A stretch of 64,000 nucleotides of DNA from Bin55 sp965220235 (GTDB taxonomy: Bacteria > Pseudomonadota > Gammaproteobacteria > Pseudomonadales > Azotimanducaceae): contig OZ244815.1 in NCBI GenBank assembly GCA_965220235.1, positions 3,038,001 through 3,102,000 of the forward strand. The letters are read 5' to 3'. Of this stretch, positions 17,636-27,026 are shown piece after piece. The notes under the pieces are model-generated. The model worked only from the letters and a program-made list of their open reading frames with translations, ran no database searches and was not told the DNA's origin. Made by a program: the position numbers and the translations under genes. Within the stretch, counting starts at the first letter, position 1. Every line of letters starts with the position of its first letter.

Positions 17636-20600
17636 CTACTCTGGAGCCTCAAGACGCACGTTATCAATGCGTCCAACGGCACCCTCGGCATTCGCCCAAT
17701 CAGGGAAGAACATCACGAGTTTCAGATCCGCAAAGTCAACTGCGGGAAATGCCGTTTCCATGTCGTAGCTGTACGACTGCCAGTCGGAATTAGGGGTCGG
17801 ATTCCCTTCATCGGTCATCAACACTTCCGATGCTTTGGAAGAGTCACTGCTTTCGAGTTTGACGCGCCACTGTGAACCCTCCGGAGGTGGTTCTACTTCC
17901 TTGAATTCAAACACCAATTTACCGCCGGTCGCTGAACTAGCATCCATTCCCACAGCGGCTTGCAGTCCCGTTACGGTGCCCCCTGCACCGAACGACAACT
18001 CGATCACATTCCCATGTTCTTCGTCATCCTCGACCTCGGCGAAAGTAGCCGCGCCACAGCAATCCCATAGGAACCATCCTTCTGCGGGAGCATTGCCATA
18101 CAGCTCGATTGAGGCTCTTGCAGGTACAAACCGCACGTTGTCGATGCGACCAATTGCGCCATCTGCATTTCCCCAATTCGGGAAGATCATCAGCAACTTA
18201 AGCGCAGTAATGTCTAAACCTGCAAGATCCTCGCTTATAGAGAATCGATAGCTTTGCCACTCGGTACCAGGCTCTGGATTTCCAGCATGGGTAAGCATCA
18301 CTTCAGCAAAGGTAGCAGCACCAGCACTTTCCAACTTCAAGAGCCACGACGATCCTTCTGGTGGAGGACTAACTTCCTTGAAATCAAACTCCAGTGTTCC
18401 AGTAGCCAAATGCAGGATATCGACGCTTCCATCAGCTTGGAATCCCGCTACAGTAGGTGTCGCGCCGAAAGCTAATTCCACAACATTTCCACGAGTCTCG
18501 TCTTCAACTTCGCCGAAAGTTGCACCGCCGCAGCAATCCCACAATCCCCAACCGTCCGCTAGCTGATCGTCAAACAAAGTCACTGCTCCCACGCTCGGTG
18601 GTGGTGGCATGATCTCATCGCCTGGCAGCCATTGGACGTTGTCGAGTTGGAACGTGACCGGAGAACTAAGGTCCATTGGAAAGATCACAATCCCGGTATT
18701 CACTGATGCGAGATTTAAACCGCCGCCCAGTAAACGCGAAACTGGAATTTCAACAGTTTCCCACTCACCGTCACCGACTTTGCCAATGACTTGATCACCA
18801 CTCGTACAAGGGAAGAAACAGTCGACCTTCATCGTCATTCCGCCTTCGTTCGAGCCGTAATCGTCGACCTTAATATCGAAACTGACAGTGCCACCGGCGT
18901 ACGCAGCCAAGTCGACGCCCATACTGGCTTGAATGAACCACACGCCTTGCGCATCTAGGTCAGAAAAAGTGACTTCCAGGATCCTACCTCTCGTTGCGTC
19001 GTCAGCGTCGATCTCACGCCACTGCACCTTGTTTGAAGTCGTGCCATCGAAGTAATCGCTCCAGCCGGTACTTGAATCGGATGCGCCAACACCTCGATCC
19101 CAAATTGGGTCCACACCGTCGATGTATACCAAGAAAGGTTCGTTTGATGGTGGCGGAGGCGGCGAAGGCGGTGTAATACCGCAATCGTTCTCGTTCACGT
19201 GTGCGCACGACAAGCGAATGTTGTCGACTCGCAGATGCGCGGCGCCTGTAGGTTCTAGTACAAATAGACTCAGTACGTTTGAAAGATCTACTGGGCCACC
19301 ACCGAATTGACCGGCGTTGTGAGCGATATCGCTAATCTGTACGGTAATAGTGGTCCACTCATCCATTGGCAGATCAGCGATGGCTAGCTCAACGAAGCCT
19401 AAGTCTGGGAAACCGCTGTCTAGCTTGACCTGTACCCCACTCGAAGCATCTGTGCCTTCACTGAAGACATAGAGGTCAAACGAGACCTCGCCAGCATAGT
19501 TCGCCGGATCCGACGCGCTTCCCATACCAAACAAAGTTTGACGTTCGTTACTCGCAGCGAATACATTGAAGTTCCCACCGCCTGAGGTTGACATGTCGAT
19601 AACCATACCGCGATCACCTCCTTCCTCCACTTCGGAAACCGTCAGTGCGCCGTTCGCGTCATATACACCCATTGCCAACGGAACGGTATCTTCAATATTT
19701 GGGAATGCGAGCGGTCCGACTGCATCGATATACAGGTCGTAAGATGCGGTGAAGACTCTTTGCGGAAGCGGCGCAACGACCGACGGATCGGTGTAGTCGG
19801 TGAATCCATCACATCCTCGACCGGTCGATTCGTCAATGTTGCATTTGTACACCCGGACGTAATCTACGCGCAGCTCGCCCGGGAACGAACTTGCGACCGG
19901 CGCGCCAGGCAGATTTCCGCCAACCGCAAGATTCAATAAGAGATGAAATGGTCGATCGAACGGCGCGGAATCGGAACCCGCTTCATGCGCATTCGTCTCC
20001 GAATTGATGAAGTAATTCCAATAGGTTGATCTATTTACTGTAAAGTAATGTGTCCCGTCGACGAACCAGCGCAACTCCTGTTCGTCCCACTCAACGGCAT
20101 AAACATGGAAGCCGTCTGCCGGATCAATTCCCTCGTATTTCTTATATATGAACGTATTAAGTGGCCATGCCATGCCGTAATGCAATGCTGCTTGAGTAAA
20201 AGGTGCTGGATCTCTAGAGAAAACCTCCAGAATATCGACCTCACCTCCAGCCGCCCACGTTCCGTACTCCGAATTTGTTGGTAGCATCCAGAACGCCGAC
20301 CACAGACCCTGACCTGAAGCCGCGTGGACGCTTGCCTCAACTCGACCATATCGCATATCCAGCTTTTCAGCGGTATTGATTCTTCCAGACGTATATTCGC
20401 GACCATCGGCAGATTCTTCTCGTGCCGTGATCGTGAGATTTCCACCGCCGACTGCTATGTTGCCCGTTTGATATGACTGCAGTTCGTTGTTACCCCACCC
20501 TGGAATGCCTTCTGCTGTACCGTCACCGGTTTGGATATTCCATTTGGACAAATCCAATGAACTACCGTCGAACTCATCAGACCAAACGAGTTCCCAGCCT

Positions 20601-20761
20601 TTTGGAGTGATCGGATTTAGAGGTTCGTTCCCCCCTTCCGCAGGATCGGTGTTACCGCCTCCACAACCGAAAAGTAAGAAACCCGAAGCGACCACTGCGA
20701 TTACAGTCGTTAAGCTTGCAGTGAAGACGGAGCGGGAGCGTTGATTCAGATTAAAGACCAA
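17636..20761 (-). CDS. GH16 laminarinase-like lipoprotein with several beta-sandwich modules
   Basis: Start chosen at the TTG at 20761, because AGGAGG lies seven bases upstream; a GTG at 20794 is also open. Lipoprotein signal with lipobox LFGC (Cys33), so surface or periplasmic. GH16 catalytic domain follows with ELVWSDEFDG, GWGNNELQSYQ and GGEVDILEVF (nucleophile Glu174, acid/base Glu179), typical of endo-beta-1,3-glucanases. Then come about four non-catalytic modules: two of the ExoP/CBM-like galactose-binding type ending in LRVDNIRL or QLDNVQWL, and two tandem C-terminal copies each with GxxxWDCCG and ending in GRIDNVR. Likely hydrolyses laminarin. First gene of the operon. 1041 residues is long for GH16. 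Confidence 0.88.
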   Translation of the reverse strand: MVFNLNQRSRSVFTASLTTVIAVVASGFLLFGCGGGNTDPAEGGNEPLNPITPKGWELVWSDEFDGSSLDLSKWNIQTGDGTAEGIPGWGNNELQSYQTGNIAVGGGNLTITAREESADGREYTSGRINTAEKLDMRYGRVEASVHAASGQGLWSAFWMLPTNSEYGTWAAGGEVDILEVFSRDPAPFTQAALHYGMAWPLNTFIYKKYEGIDPADGFHVYAVEWDEQELRWFVDGTHYFTVNRSTYWNYFINSETNAHEAGSDSAPFDRPFHLLLNLAVGGNLPGAPVASSFPGELRVDYVRVYKCNIDESTGRGCDGFTDYTDPSVVAPLPQRVFTASYDLYIDAVGPLAFPNIEDTVPLAMGVYDANGALTVSEVEEGGDRGMVIDMSTSGGGNFNVFAASNERQTLFGMGSASDPANYAGEVSFDLYVFSEGTDASSGVQVKLDSGFPDLGFVELAIADLPMDEWTTITVQISDIAHNAGQFGGGPVDLSNVLSLFVLEPTGAAHLRVDNIRLSCAHVNENDCGITPPSPPPPPSNEPFLVYIDGVDPIWDRGVGASDSSTGWSDYFDGTTSNKVQWREIDADDATRGRILEVTFSDLDAQGVWFIQASMGVDLAAYAGGTVSFDIKVDDYGSNEGGMTMKVDCFFPCTSGDQVIGKVGDGEWETVEIPVSRLLGGGLNLASVNTGIVIFPMDLSSPVTFQLDNVQWLPGDEIMPPPPSVGAVTLFDDQLADGWGLWDCCGGATFGEVEDETRGNVVELAFGATPTVAGFQADGSVDILHLATGTLEFDFKEVSPPPEGSSWLLKLESAGAATFAEVMLTHAGNPEPGTEWQSYRFSISEDLAGLDITALKLLMIFPNWGNADGAIGRIDNVRFVPARASIELYGNAPAEGWFLWDCCGAATFAEVEDDEEHGNVIELSFGAGGTVTGLQAAVGMDASSATGGKLVFEFKEVEPPPEGSQWRVKLESSDSSKASEVLMTDEGNPTPNSDWQSYSYDMETAFPAVDFADLKLVMFFPDWANAEGAVGRIDNVRLEAPE

Positions 20762-20768
20762 GTCTTTC

Positions 20769-20774
20769 CTCCTC
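20769..20774 (-). promoter_or_regulatory. Ribosome binding site deciding GH16 start
   Basis: AGGAGG on the minus strand, seven bases before the TTG at 20761. It is a perfect anti-Shine-Dalgarno match and places the start 11 codons inside the longest open frame. Confidence 0.8.
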
Positions 20775-21209
20775 GAACTTGACGTTAAAGGCACGATTTA
20801 CGAAGGTAGCCAATACCTTCACGTATGCGATGCTCGTGCCGTGATTTCGTAGCGCTGTGGATTCGAACTCTTATCAAAGAACAGACAATCCATCGGATCG
20901 TCTTTCACTTAGCTGGGTCATTCGGCGTTTTAGCGAATGGCTGATGTACATTTTAACCGCCGACACGGTCTTTGCCATTGCACGCGAACCCAGTAGTACG
21001 AATGAATGAGCGATATTGTTGAAGAGGAAGCAGAACCGAGGATGTAATGCTCGAAAGGACTTTCGCTTAACGAGGTCGCGTCACACCCTCGTAATGTTAA
21101 GGTAGACAGTCCGGTGATTTCGAAACGAGATAAACGACAAAAGTGCACGCCGGTAACTGCGCCCGCTTCGCCTCCTCCGAATCTATTTTCACATGCGGCT
21201 AGGACGCAT
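20775..21209. other. Leader region of the glucan operon
   Basis: About 435 bases between PEP carboxylase and the GH16 gene, which are on the same strand. It must contain the glucan operon promoter. A short hairpin, GAAGGTA-gccaa-TACCTTC, lies at 20803-20821 in the probable 5' leader. A 72-codon minus frame (20930-21148) has no recognisable domain and is not called. No riboswitch was recognised. Confidence 0.4.
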
Positions 21210-23810
21210 CTATCCTGTATTGCGCAAGCCGCTTGAAATACCTGCCATCGTTACCTTTAAGGCACGATTTATCGTCTCGCTACGATCACCTAACGTTCGA
21301 CGACGATAGAGAAGCTCAGCTTGTAGTAGATGTAATGGATCCAAGTACGTGTTACGGACCTGCAACGACTCCCTGAGTTCCGATTGCGTTTCGAGCAGGT
21401 CTGATGCATCAATAAGACTCAGAAACTGCGTTCTTAGATCGTTCAGTTCATCGACCAGGTCACGTGTCTTTTGCGAATGCGAACCTTCGACCAGCTTGTT
21501 CCCGTACTGCAATGCAATATCTGGTTCAGCTTTAGCCAGAATCATTTCAAGCAATTCAATCTGTGTTCTGAAAAAAGGCCAAGTCAGAAGCCTCGTAAAC
21601 AATTCACGGTCGTCGAGTAAGGAAACGATGACCGGCGAGTAGCCAAACCAGGCAGGCAGCATGAGGCGGACCTGTGTCCATGCAAATACCCAGGGAATAG
21701 CTCGTAGCGAGAACACGTCTGACGCATGTTGGCGACGACTTGGTCGACTGCCGAGGGCTAGTTCCGCAAGTTCAGATTCGGGCGTGAGTGCTCTGAATGT
21801 GTCTGTAAAAAGCTGCGATCTGACTTCATTTCGGTAACAGTTAATGGACTCGACTGACAATCGATCAATGATTGAACGCATAGTTGAAGTCGGAGGTACT
21901 GGCGGCGAAAGCGTCGCTTCTGCGGTCGAGAATAAATACCGACTTAGGGTGTGCAATGCGATATTCGGATTGCCAAGTTTGAACCGAATCATTTCGCCCT
22001 GTTCCGTGACGCGGAGACGTCCGCGAATAGACCCAGCTGGTTGCGACATGATCGCCTCGTGTGCCGGACCGCCACCTCGTCCTACGGTGCCCCCACGCCC
22101 GTGAAACAGAGTCAGCGCCACGCCATGTCGCCGCGCCACCTGGCTAAGTTCCTCCTGTGCTCGATACTGCGCCCATGCTGCAGCAAACTGACCGACATCT
22201 TTGGCGGAATCGGAATACCCGATCATGACTTGCATACGGTCGCCTTGTTCCGCGATACTCGTACGAAACCAAGGATTGTTTAGTAACGTCTCAAGTAATG
22301 CTGCGGCGTTATCAAGGTCTTCCATCGTCTCGAGCAATGGCACGATCGGCATCTTCTGAAAGCCAACGAGTTCCTTCATCAGTAATGCCACGTGCAACAC
22401 GTCACTCGGTAGTGCTGCCATCGAGATCACATAGTTAGCAAGTCCCTCACTCGGTGCTTGCGCAATTGTCTGAAAGGTCGCCAACACTTCCGCAACGGAG
22501 TCGCTAGGTTGCCAACTCCTCGGTATCAGTGGTCGATTGCTTGCCAATTCCTGTAGAAGAAAAGAGGTTTTCTCATCTTCGGTCCAGTTCTCATACGCAG
22601 TAGCGTTCTCACCGTAGTGCGCGAGTAATTCCGAGAATACTTCGGTATGCCTATCGGCGTCTTGTCGGATGTCGAGTAATACAAGACTGACCCCGAAGCA
22701 GTGAGCACGGCGGATCGTGTCGAGCAGAGGTCCGTTTGCAATCGTGTCAAGTTCGCAGGTCTGCAATGAACGATGGCACAAGAGCAACGGTTCGAGCAAT
22801 TCGTCAGTCGATCCGATGATGTCCGCTCTAGTGTGTTGACTTCGTTCAGCCCACTCACGTGTAGCTTCAAGCTTTGTGCGTAGTTCACGCAACACTGCAC
22901 GATACGGTTCGTGTACGGCGCCAACCCTTTTCCGAATTTCCTCACTACACGCGTTCATCGAAAGGGAATCAATCAATGTATTGACATCCCGTAGAAAGAG
23001 ATCAGCTGCCATCCAGCGCGCTAACCGCAAGACGTCTCTTGTCGTTTCAGCCGTGACATTTGGGTTCCCATCGCGGTCGCCGCCCATCCACGAGGAGAAC
23101 GTGAACAACCTAGCATCAAGAGCGAGTGGAGGCTGACCCGCGTTTATGAGCGCACTATCGATGCGACGCAGGATTTTTGGCACCGCATCCCACAAAGAGT
23201 TCTCAATTACTGCAAAACCCCATTTCGCTTCTTCCTCTGGGGTTGGTCTTTGCTGCCTTATCTCATCGGTGTGCCAGACCTCAGCAATGAGCCGACGCAA
23301 CGTTGATTGATTGCCTGAAAGGTGGTACTCATCCAACGCACCTGAAATCGCTTCGTACTTACGGATTAATGTCCGGCGCAATATTTCCGTTGGATGTGCC
23401 GTAAGTACCAGTTCGATCCGCATCTCGTTCAGGATCGCACTTAACTCATTCCCGAATCGATCATGCAGTTCGTTCCAAGTCGCGTCGAAACTATGTTCAA
23501 AGTCCGTGGTGTTGTACCGCTGTTCTGCAACATTCGCGAGATTTAGGAATTGATTGAACGCTCGAGCTATATCGACTAGCTGACCTTCTTCAATGGTCGC
23601 CAATATGGAATTCAGTGGCTGCAATGAGTGCTCACCCGGATCTCGAGCTTGCTTAGCGGCTGCACGAATATCTTCGATTGTGTCAACGAATGACGCGCCA
23701 CGTGCGTCGGCGATCACGTCACCGAGAATAGCACCAAGCATGCGCACGTCGCTACGCAGCTGGTCTGGGAGGGCGTCGTAAGTCCGACCGCCACTTTCAA
23801 GCAGTGTCAT
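21210..23810 (-). CDS. ppc: Phosphoenolpyruvate carboxylase
   Basis: 866 residues, normal for bacterial PEPC. Both signature motifs are present: VLTAHPTEILRRT with the catalytic His, and TLFHGRGGTVGRGGGP. QGEMIRFKLGNP, FSSWMGGDRDGNPNVT and the C-terminal RNTG (the conserved terminal Gly) also fit. It carboxylates PEP to oxaloacetate with bicarbonate, an anaplerotic reaction in the cytosol. It stands alone, with no clear operon partner; upstream and downstream gaps are more than 350 bases. Confidence 0.97.
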   Translation of the reverse strand: MTLLESGGRTYDALPDQLRSDVRMLGAILGDVIADARGASFVDTIEDIRAAAKQARDPGEHSLQPLNSILATIEEGQLVDIARAFNQFLNLANVAEQRYNTTDFEHSFDATWNELHDRFGNELSAILNEMRIELVLTAHPTEILRRTLIRKYEAISGALDEYHLSGNQSTLRRLIAEVWHTDEIRQQRPTPEEEAKWGFAVIENSLWDAVPKILRRIDSALINAGQPPLALDARLFTFSSWMGGDRDGNPNVTAETTRDVLRLARWMAADLFLRDVNTLIDSLSMNACSEEIRKRVGAVHEPYRAVLRELRTKLEATREWAERSQHTRADIIGSTDELLEPLLLCHRSLQTCELDTIANGPLLDTIRRAHCFGVSLVLLDIRQDADRHTEVFSELLAHYGENATAYENWTEDEKTSFLLQELASNRPLIPRSWQPSDSVAEVLATFQTIAQAPSEGLANYVISMAALPSDVLHVALLMKELVGFQKMPIVPLLETMEDLDNAAALLETLLNNPWFRTSIAEQGDRMQVMIGYSDSAKDVGQFAAAWAQYRAQEELSQVARRHGVALTLFHGRGGTVGRGGGPAHEAIMSQPAGSIRGRLRVTEQGEMIRFKLGNPNIALHTLSRYLFSTAEATLSPPVPPTSTMRSIIDRLSVESINCYRNEVRSQLFTDTFRALTPESELAELALGSRPSRRQHASDVFSLRAIPWVFAWTQVRLMLPAWFGYSPVIVSLLDDRELFTRLLTWPFFRTQIELLEMILAKAEPDIALQYGNKLVEGSHSQKTRDLVDELNDLRTQFLSLIDASDLLETQSELRESLQVRNTYLDPLHLLQAELLYRRRTLGDRSETINRALKVTMAGISSGLRNTG

Positions 23811-24164
23811 GTGTGGAAAAGCTTATGAGACAGACACGTAGAAGCCAGGTGAAATCTAAACGGATTATTCGTCGGTGTACCAATGGCTGAAGTGTCGCCT
23901 GAACGTTAATTCTGGTAATGCCGCAATATGTCAATCACTCGCACTGGATGTGCAGCGTCAAAAATGAGCCTTCTACTTCCACCCAACGCAACCACGTTCG
24001 GCGCAGAATTCAATCGGGACCACGTTTCACAAGCTTGATGCCGCTCACAAACCATTTCGCCGGAGCGTCCGAATCTCGACAGTCTATTTCAAATATTCAC
24101 TTTCAGTGATTCGTGTGCTCGATCTCCTAACGGTCCGTGCTTCCTCTATAACCGTTCGTTTCGA
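23811..24164. other. Intergenic region, nothing recognised
   Basis: 354 bases between PEP carboxylase and the Rieske oxygenase gene, both on the minus strand. It presumably holds the ppc promoter. I see no gene, strong hairpin or palindrome. Confidence 0.4.
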
Positions 24165-25355
24165 TCAAACGGCTGCTACAGGTTCGAGCTCTGGTCGATT
24201 GAGTCCGCGTCGATGAGCATTGTGGTAATGGTGTAACGCAGGTTCATTACGACCAAACAGCACGTGTGAGATCGCGCCACCGTTTGCACTCCGTTGCGTC
24301 GATTCAGCAACAAGATAGTCTTCACGTCGGATGATGGCGTTAAAGCCATTGAACTTTTCCTCATGGTTGACTTTGACGCCATGTTCTTCATGAGCTTCGA
24401 CGAACCTCGGAGATAAATACCAACTGTGGTACGTGTTGGATTTGCTAGTTGAGTCATCAACCGGATGCATCCGCAGGACGTCGCATCCTGCGTAATCCAC
24501 TAACAGGATTGCATTCGGGTAAATGAAATAAACCGTCAGCGTCAGTGAGAAAAACGGCCAATCCTCTTCATTCGGGATCTCTGCAACGATGCGCTCCCAA
24601 TTCTGGTAGGCGAAAACCATTCGGTAGTTCATACCGTAGATGTCGTGAGTTTGCAAATTTCCTTTGATCGACGGTGCCAATGAGTTTCGGTGAAGCACAT
24701 CGAAGTGATAGTTTTCACCGAATGTATCGATCACGAGTTTCCAGTTCGCTTCAGCGTCGATTTCTTGATCCGAAGAATGTGACATCTTGTCGAGTCCCCA
24801 AGCTTCCATCTCCTCACCGAGACCCCCTAGACAATCGTCAACGTCAACAGTGCCACCAGGACTAGGCTTGCACCACAGCATGCCATATTTCTCGGCCGCT
24901 GGAAGTTCAACGAGGGGAAACTCTTCCTTGCAAATAGAACCGAAGCTACTTTCACGGTTTACCGCGATAAGACGACCTTCAGTGTTGTATGTCCATGCAT
25001 GGAACGGGCAGCTGAAGCGCTCCGCACGTCCTTTGCCGTCTGGGACAACTTGTGCGCCGCGGTGTCGACAGACGTTTGCGAACGCGCGAAATCGTCCGTT
25101 CGGATCACGCACGAACAAGACGGACGTATCGTTGATCGTCTCGACCTTGTAATTACCGTTCTTCGGAAGGTCAGAAGATAACCCAACAAACAGCGGCGTA
25201 TCCTTGAAGAACACTTGCTGTTCCTGACGCAACAACTCCTCTGACGTAAAGTCGTCTACAGGACTTCGAATGATTCCATCCGCGAAATGGGTGGTACCGT
25301 TCGCGATACCCTCTTTCAAAATTCGAAGAACTCGCCGTTTTTCCGCCTTAAGCAT
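24165..25355 (-). CDS. Rieske non-haem iron oxygenase, alpha subunit
   Basis: 396 residues of the ring-hydroxylating oxygenase family. Rieske [2Fe-2S] ligands in CRHRGAQ and CPFHAW; the mononuclear iron histidines in GENYHFDVLHRNSL after DTFGE. The C-terminal catalytic domain follows. Members hydroxylate or demethylate aromatic, quaternary-amine or sterol substrates and need a separate reductase, which is not next to it here; the neighbour is a divergent CoA transferase. Substrate unknown. Confidence 0.9.
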   Translation of the reverse strand: MLKAEKRRVLRILKEGIANGTTHFADGIIRSPVDDFTSEELLRQEQQVFFKDTPLFVGLSSDLPKNGNYKVETINDTSVLFVRDPNGRFRAFANVCRHRGAQVVPDGKGRAERFSCPFHAWTYNTEGRLIAVNRESSFGSICKEEFPLVELPAAEKYGMLWCKPSPGGTVDVDDCLGGLGEEMEAWGLDKMSHSSDQEIDAEANWKLVIDTFGENYHFDVLHRNSLAPSIKGNLQTHDIYGMNYRMVFAYQNWERIVAEIPNEEDWPFFSLTLTVYFIYPNAILLVDYAGCDVLRMHPVDDSTSKSNTYHSWYLSPRFVEAHEEHGVKVNHEEKFNGFNAIIRREDYLVAESTQRSANGGAISHVLFGRNEPALHHYHNAHRRGLNRPELEPVAAV

Positions 25356-25483
25356 GTGTAAGTAAGCCCCAAAAAAAGTGTGGAAAGTCTACGCATCCGC
25401 AAATGCTAATTCACTTAAGGCAAATTCGGACCAACCGATAACATTCGCATCCTCTACTCTTCTGTATCGGCAACATAGATCAC

Positions 25484-26725
25484 ATGGACCAATACCTTTT
25501 TGAGGGATTGAAAGTAATTGATGCCGCAACGGTCATCGCAGGTCCCGCTGCAGCCATGATGATGGCGGATTTCGGCGCAGACGTGATCAAAGTTGAAGAA
25601 CCGCGTCGAGGTGATATGTTGCGATGGCTTCCAAAGATGCCAGATACCGATCCCGGCGCCGAAAACTACATGTGGCAGATGGATGGTCGCAACAAACGCA
25701 GTATCGGGTTGGACTTAAAGGATGAACGTGGACTAAAAGTATTGCATGAACTCATTGCGCAATGCGATGTGTTCATCACCAATATGCCGTATCCCAGTCG
25801 CGAGAACTTCAAACTAACTTACGACGATGTCAAACGGTCGAATCCGAATCTGATCTATGCCTCACTAACGGCGTATGGTGAACTCGGCGAAGAGAGAGAC
25901 CGGAAGGGATTTGATCAATTAGCGTATTGGGCTCGAAGTGGTCTCATGGACCTTATGCGCGAACCAGGCACGCGTCCATCACAAGGTCTTCCTGGCATGG
26001 GAGATCATCCGACTGCAGTCTCAATCTACGCAGGAATCGTTACGGCGCTGTTAAAACGAGAGCGCACGGGTGAAGGTTCGTTCGTTCAAACCTCATTACT
26101 CGCCAATGGTCTCTGGTCGAATTCCGCAACAGCACAAGGCGTGATGGCCGGAGCAGACACCCGCCGCTACCGAGCGGACGCCGAGCGACCAGGATTCTCT
26201 TTTCGCGTATACCAAGCTAAGGATGGTCGTTGGTTGCAGTTCAATATGGTGCGAAATGAGGAACTGATGAATCTCGTGTTCACAGCCATGGAGGCAACCG
26301 ACTTACTCGTCGATGAACGATTCAAAACTCCAGGCGCAATGTATCGACATCGAGACGAAGTCGGCGTGCGTATTCAAGAAATCATCGCATCAAAGTCATC
26401 GGACGAATGGCTTCAGATTTTTGAGGAATTCGACGTACCGATTAACCGAATTGCCATCGTTGAGGAGACGCCGACGGATGAACAGATTCTGCTGAATCGG
26501 ATGGTGTCAACGCCCGTGACCTCTGATGTAGGTGTTCCGCTCGTGGTCAATCATCCCGTGCGGGTCAGCGGAGTCGAGCATGTGCCAATGAAGCTAGCAC
26601 CTAGGCTGGGCGAACATTCACACGAAGTACTAAAAGAACTCGGTTACGACTCCAATTCGATTGACGATCTTCTGGCTAACGGCGTCGTTGTCGAACCGGA
26701 ATCCGTTGAATCCACCTCGTCATAG
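25484..26725 (+). CDS. Family III CoA transferase (CaiB/BaiF)
   Basis: 413 residues. The opening GLKVIDAATVIAGPAAAMMMADFGADVIKVEEP is typical, and is followed by NKRSIGLDL, the SNPNLIYASLTAYG segment and the catalytic Asp in GMGDHPTAVS, then GEGSFVQTSLL. Family III enzymes move CoA between acyl-CoA and carboxylate (formyl-CoA/oxalate, carnitine, succinyl-CoA and others) through an aspartyl-CoA intermediate. It is divergent from the Rieske oxygenase. The acceptor is unknown; an oxygenase-CoA transferase pair suggests activation of a hydroxylated acid. Confidence 0.92.
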   Translation: MDQYLFEGLKVIDAATVIAGPAAAMMMADFGADVIKVEEPRRGDMLRWLPKMPDTDPGAENYMWQMDGRNKRSIGLDLKDERGLKVLHELIAQCDVFITNMPYPSRENFKLTYDDVKRSNPNLIYASLTAYGELGEERDRKGFDQLAYWARSGLMDLMREPGTRPSQGLPGMGDHPTAVSIYAGIVTALLKRERTGEGSFVQTSLLANGLWSNSATAQGVMAGADTRRYRADAERPGFSFRVYQAKDGRWLQFNMVRNEELMNLVFTAMEATDLLVDERFKTPGAMYRHRDEVGVRIQEIIASKSSDEWLQIFEEFDVPINRIAIVEETPTDEQILLNRMVSTPVTSDVGVPLVVNHPVRVSGVEHVPMKLAPRLGEHSHEVLKELGYDSNSIDDLLANGVVVEPESVESTSS

Positions 26726-27026
26726 CAACTGTTTCATCGAATATGACACTGTCAGCTACCGGCAAGGCTCTACGACAAACTAACTACGCCGTAGAACGTC
26801 AAACACCTAGTTTCTATCGGATCGACACACGGTCGAGAACTACCGGAACGTCCTAAATCCGAAGTTAAAGTTCGGATTTAAGACGTAAGAAGCGCGATTC
26901 TTGGAGTAAGCGTGTAGTACGGTTGTTGTTCGTTAATCGAACCACAAAATACTCTAACTCGCGGCGCGGCTTATTTGCCATCGCACGCTACTGAACGGTC
27001 ACCACTCCAACGCGACAGCGACCTTT
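26726..27026. other. Convergent intergenic region with stem-loop
   Basis: 301 bases between the convergent CoA transferase and dehydrogenase genes. It contains one clear feature, the 14-bp imperfect inverted repeat at 26850-26884, and no gene that I can support. Confidence 0.5.
26850..26884. terminator. Inverted repeat between convergent genes, possible bidirectional terminator
   Basis: Arms 26850-26863 and 26871-26884 pair over 14 bases with one mismatch; the inner 10 bp (TAAATCCGAA/TTCGGATTTA) are perfect around the loop GTTAAAG. No T tract follows on either side, so rho-independent termination is uncertain. Its place between convergent genes fits a bidirectional terminator or mRNA 3' stabiliser. 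Confidence 0.45.

Noticed and set aside
20930..21148. 72-codon minus-strand frame in the glucan operon leader
   Set aside because: No ribosome site, no domain, odd composition.
22526..22945. 139-codon minus-strand frame in another register
   Set aside because: Same strand as ppc but out of frame and fully inside it; ppc motifs are unbroken.
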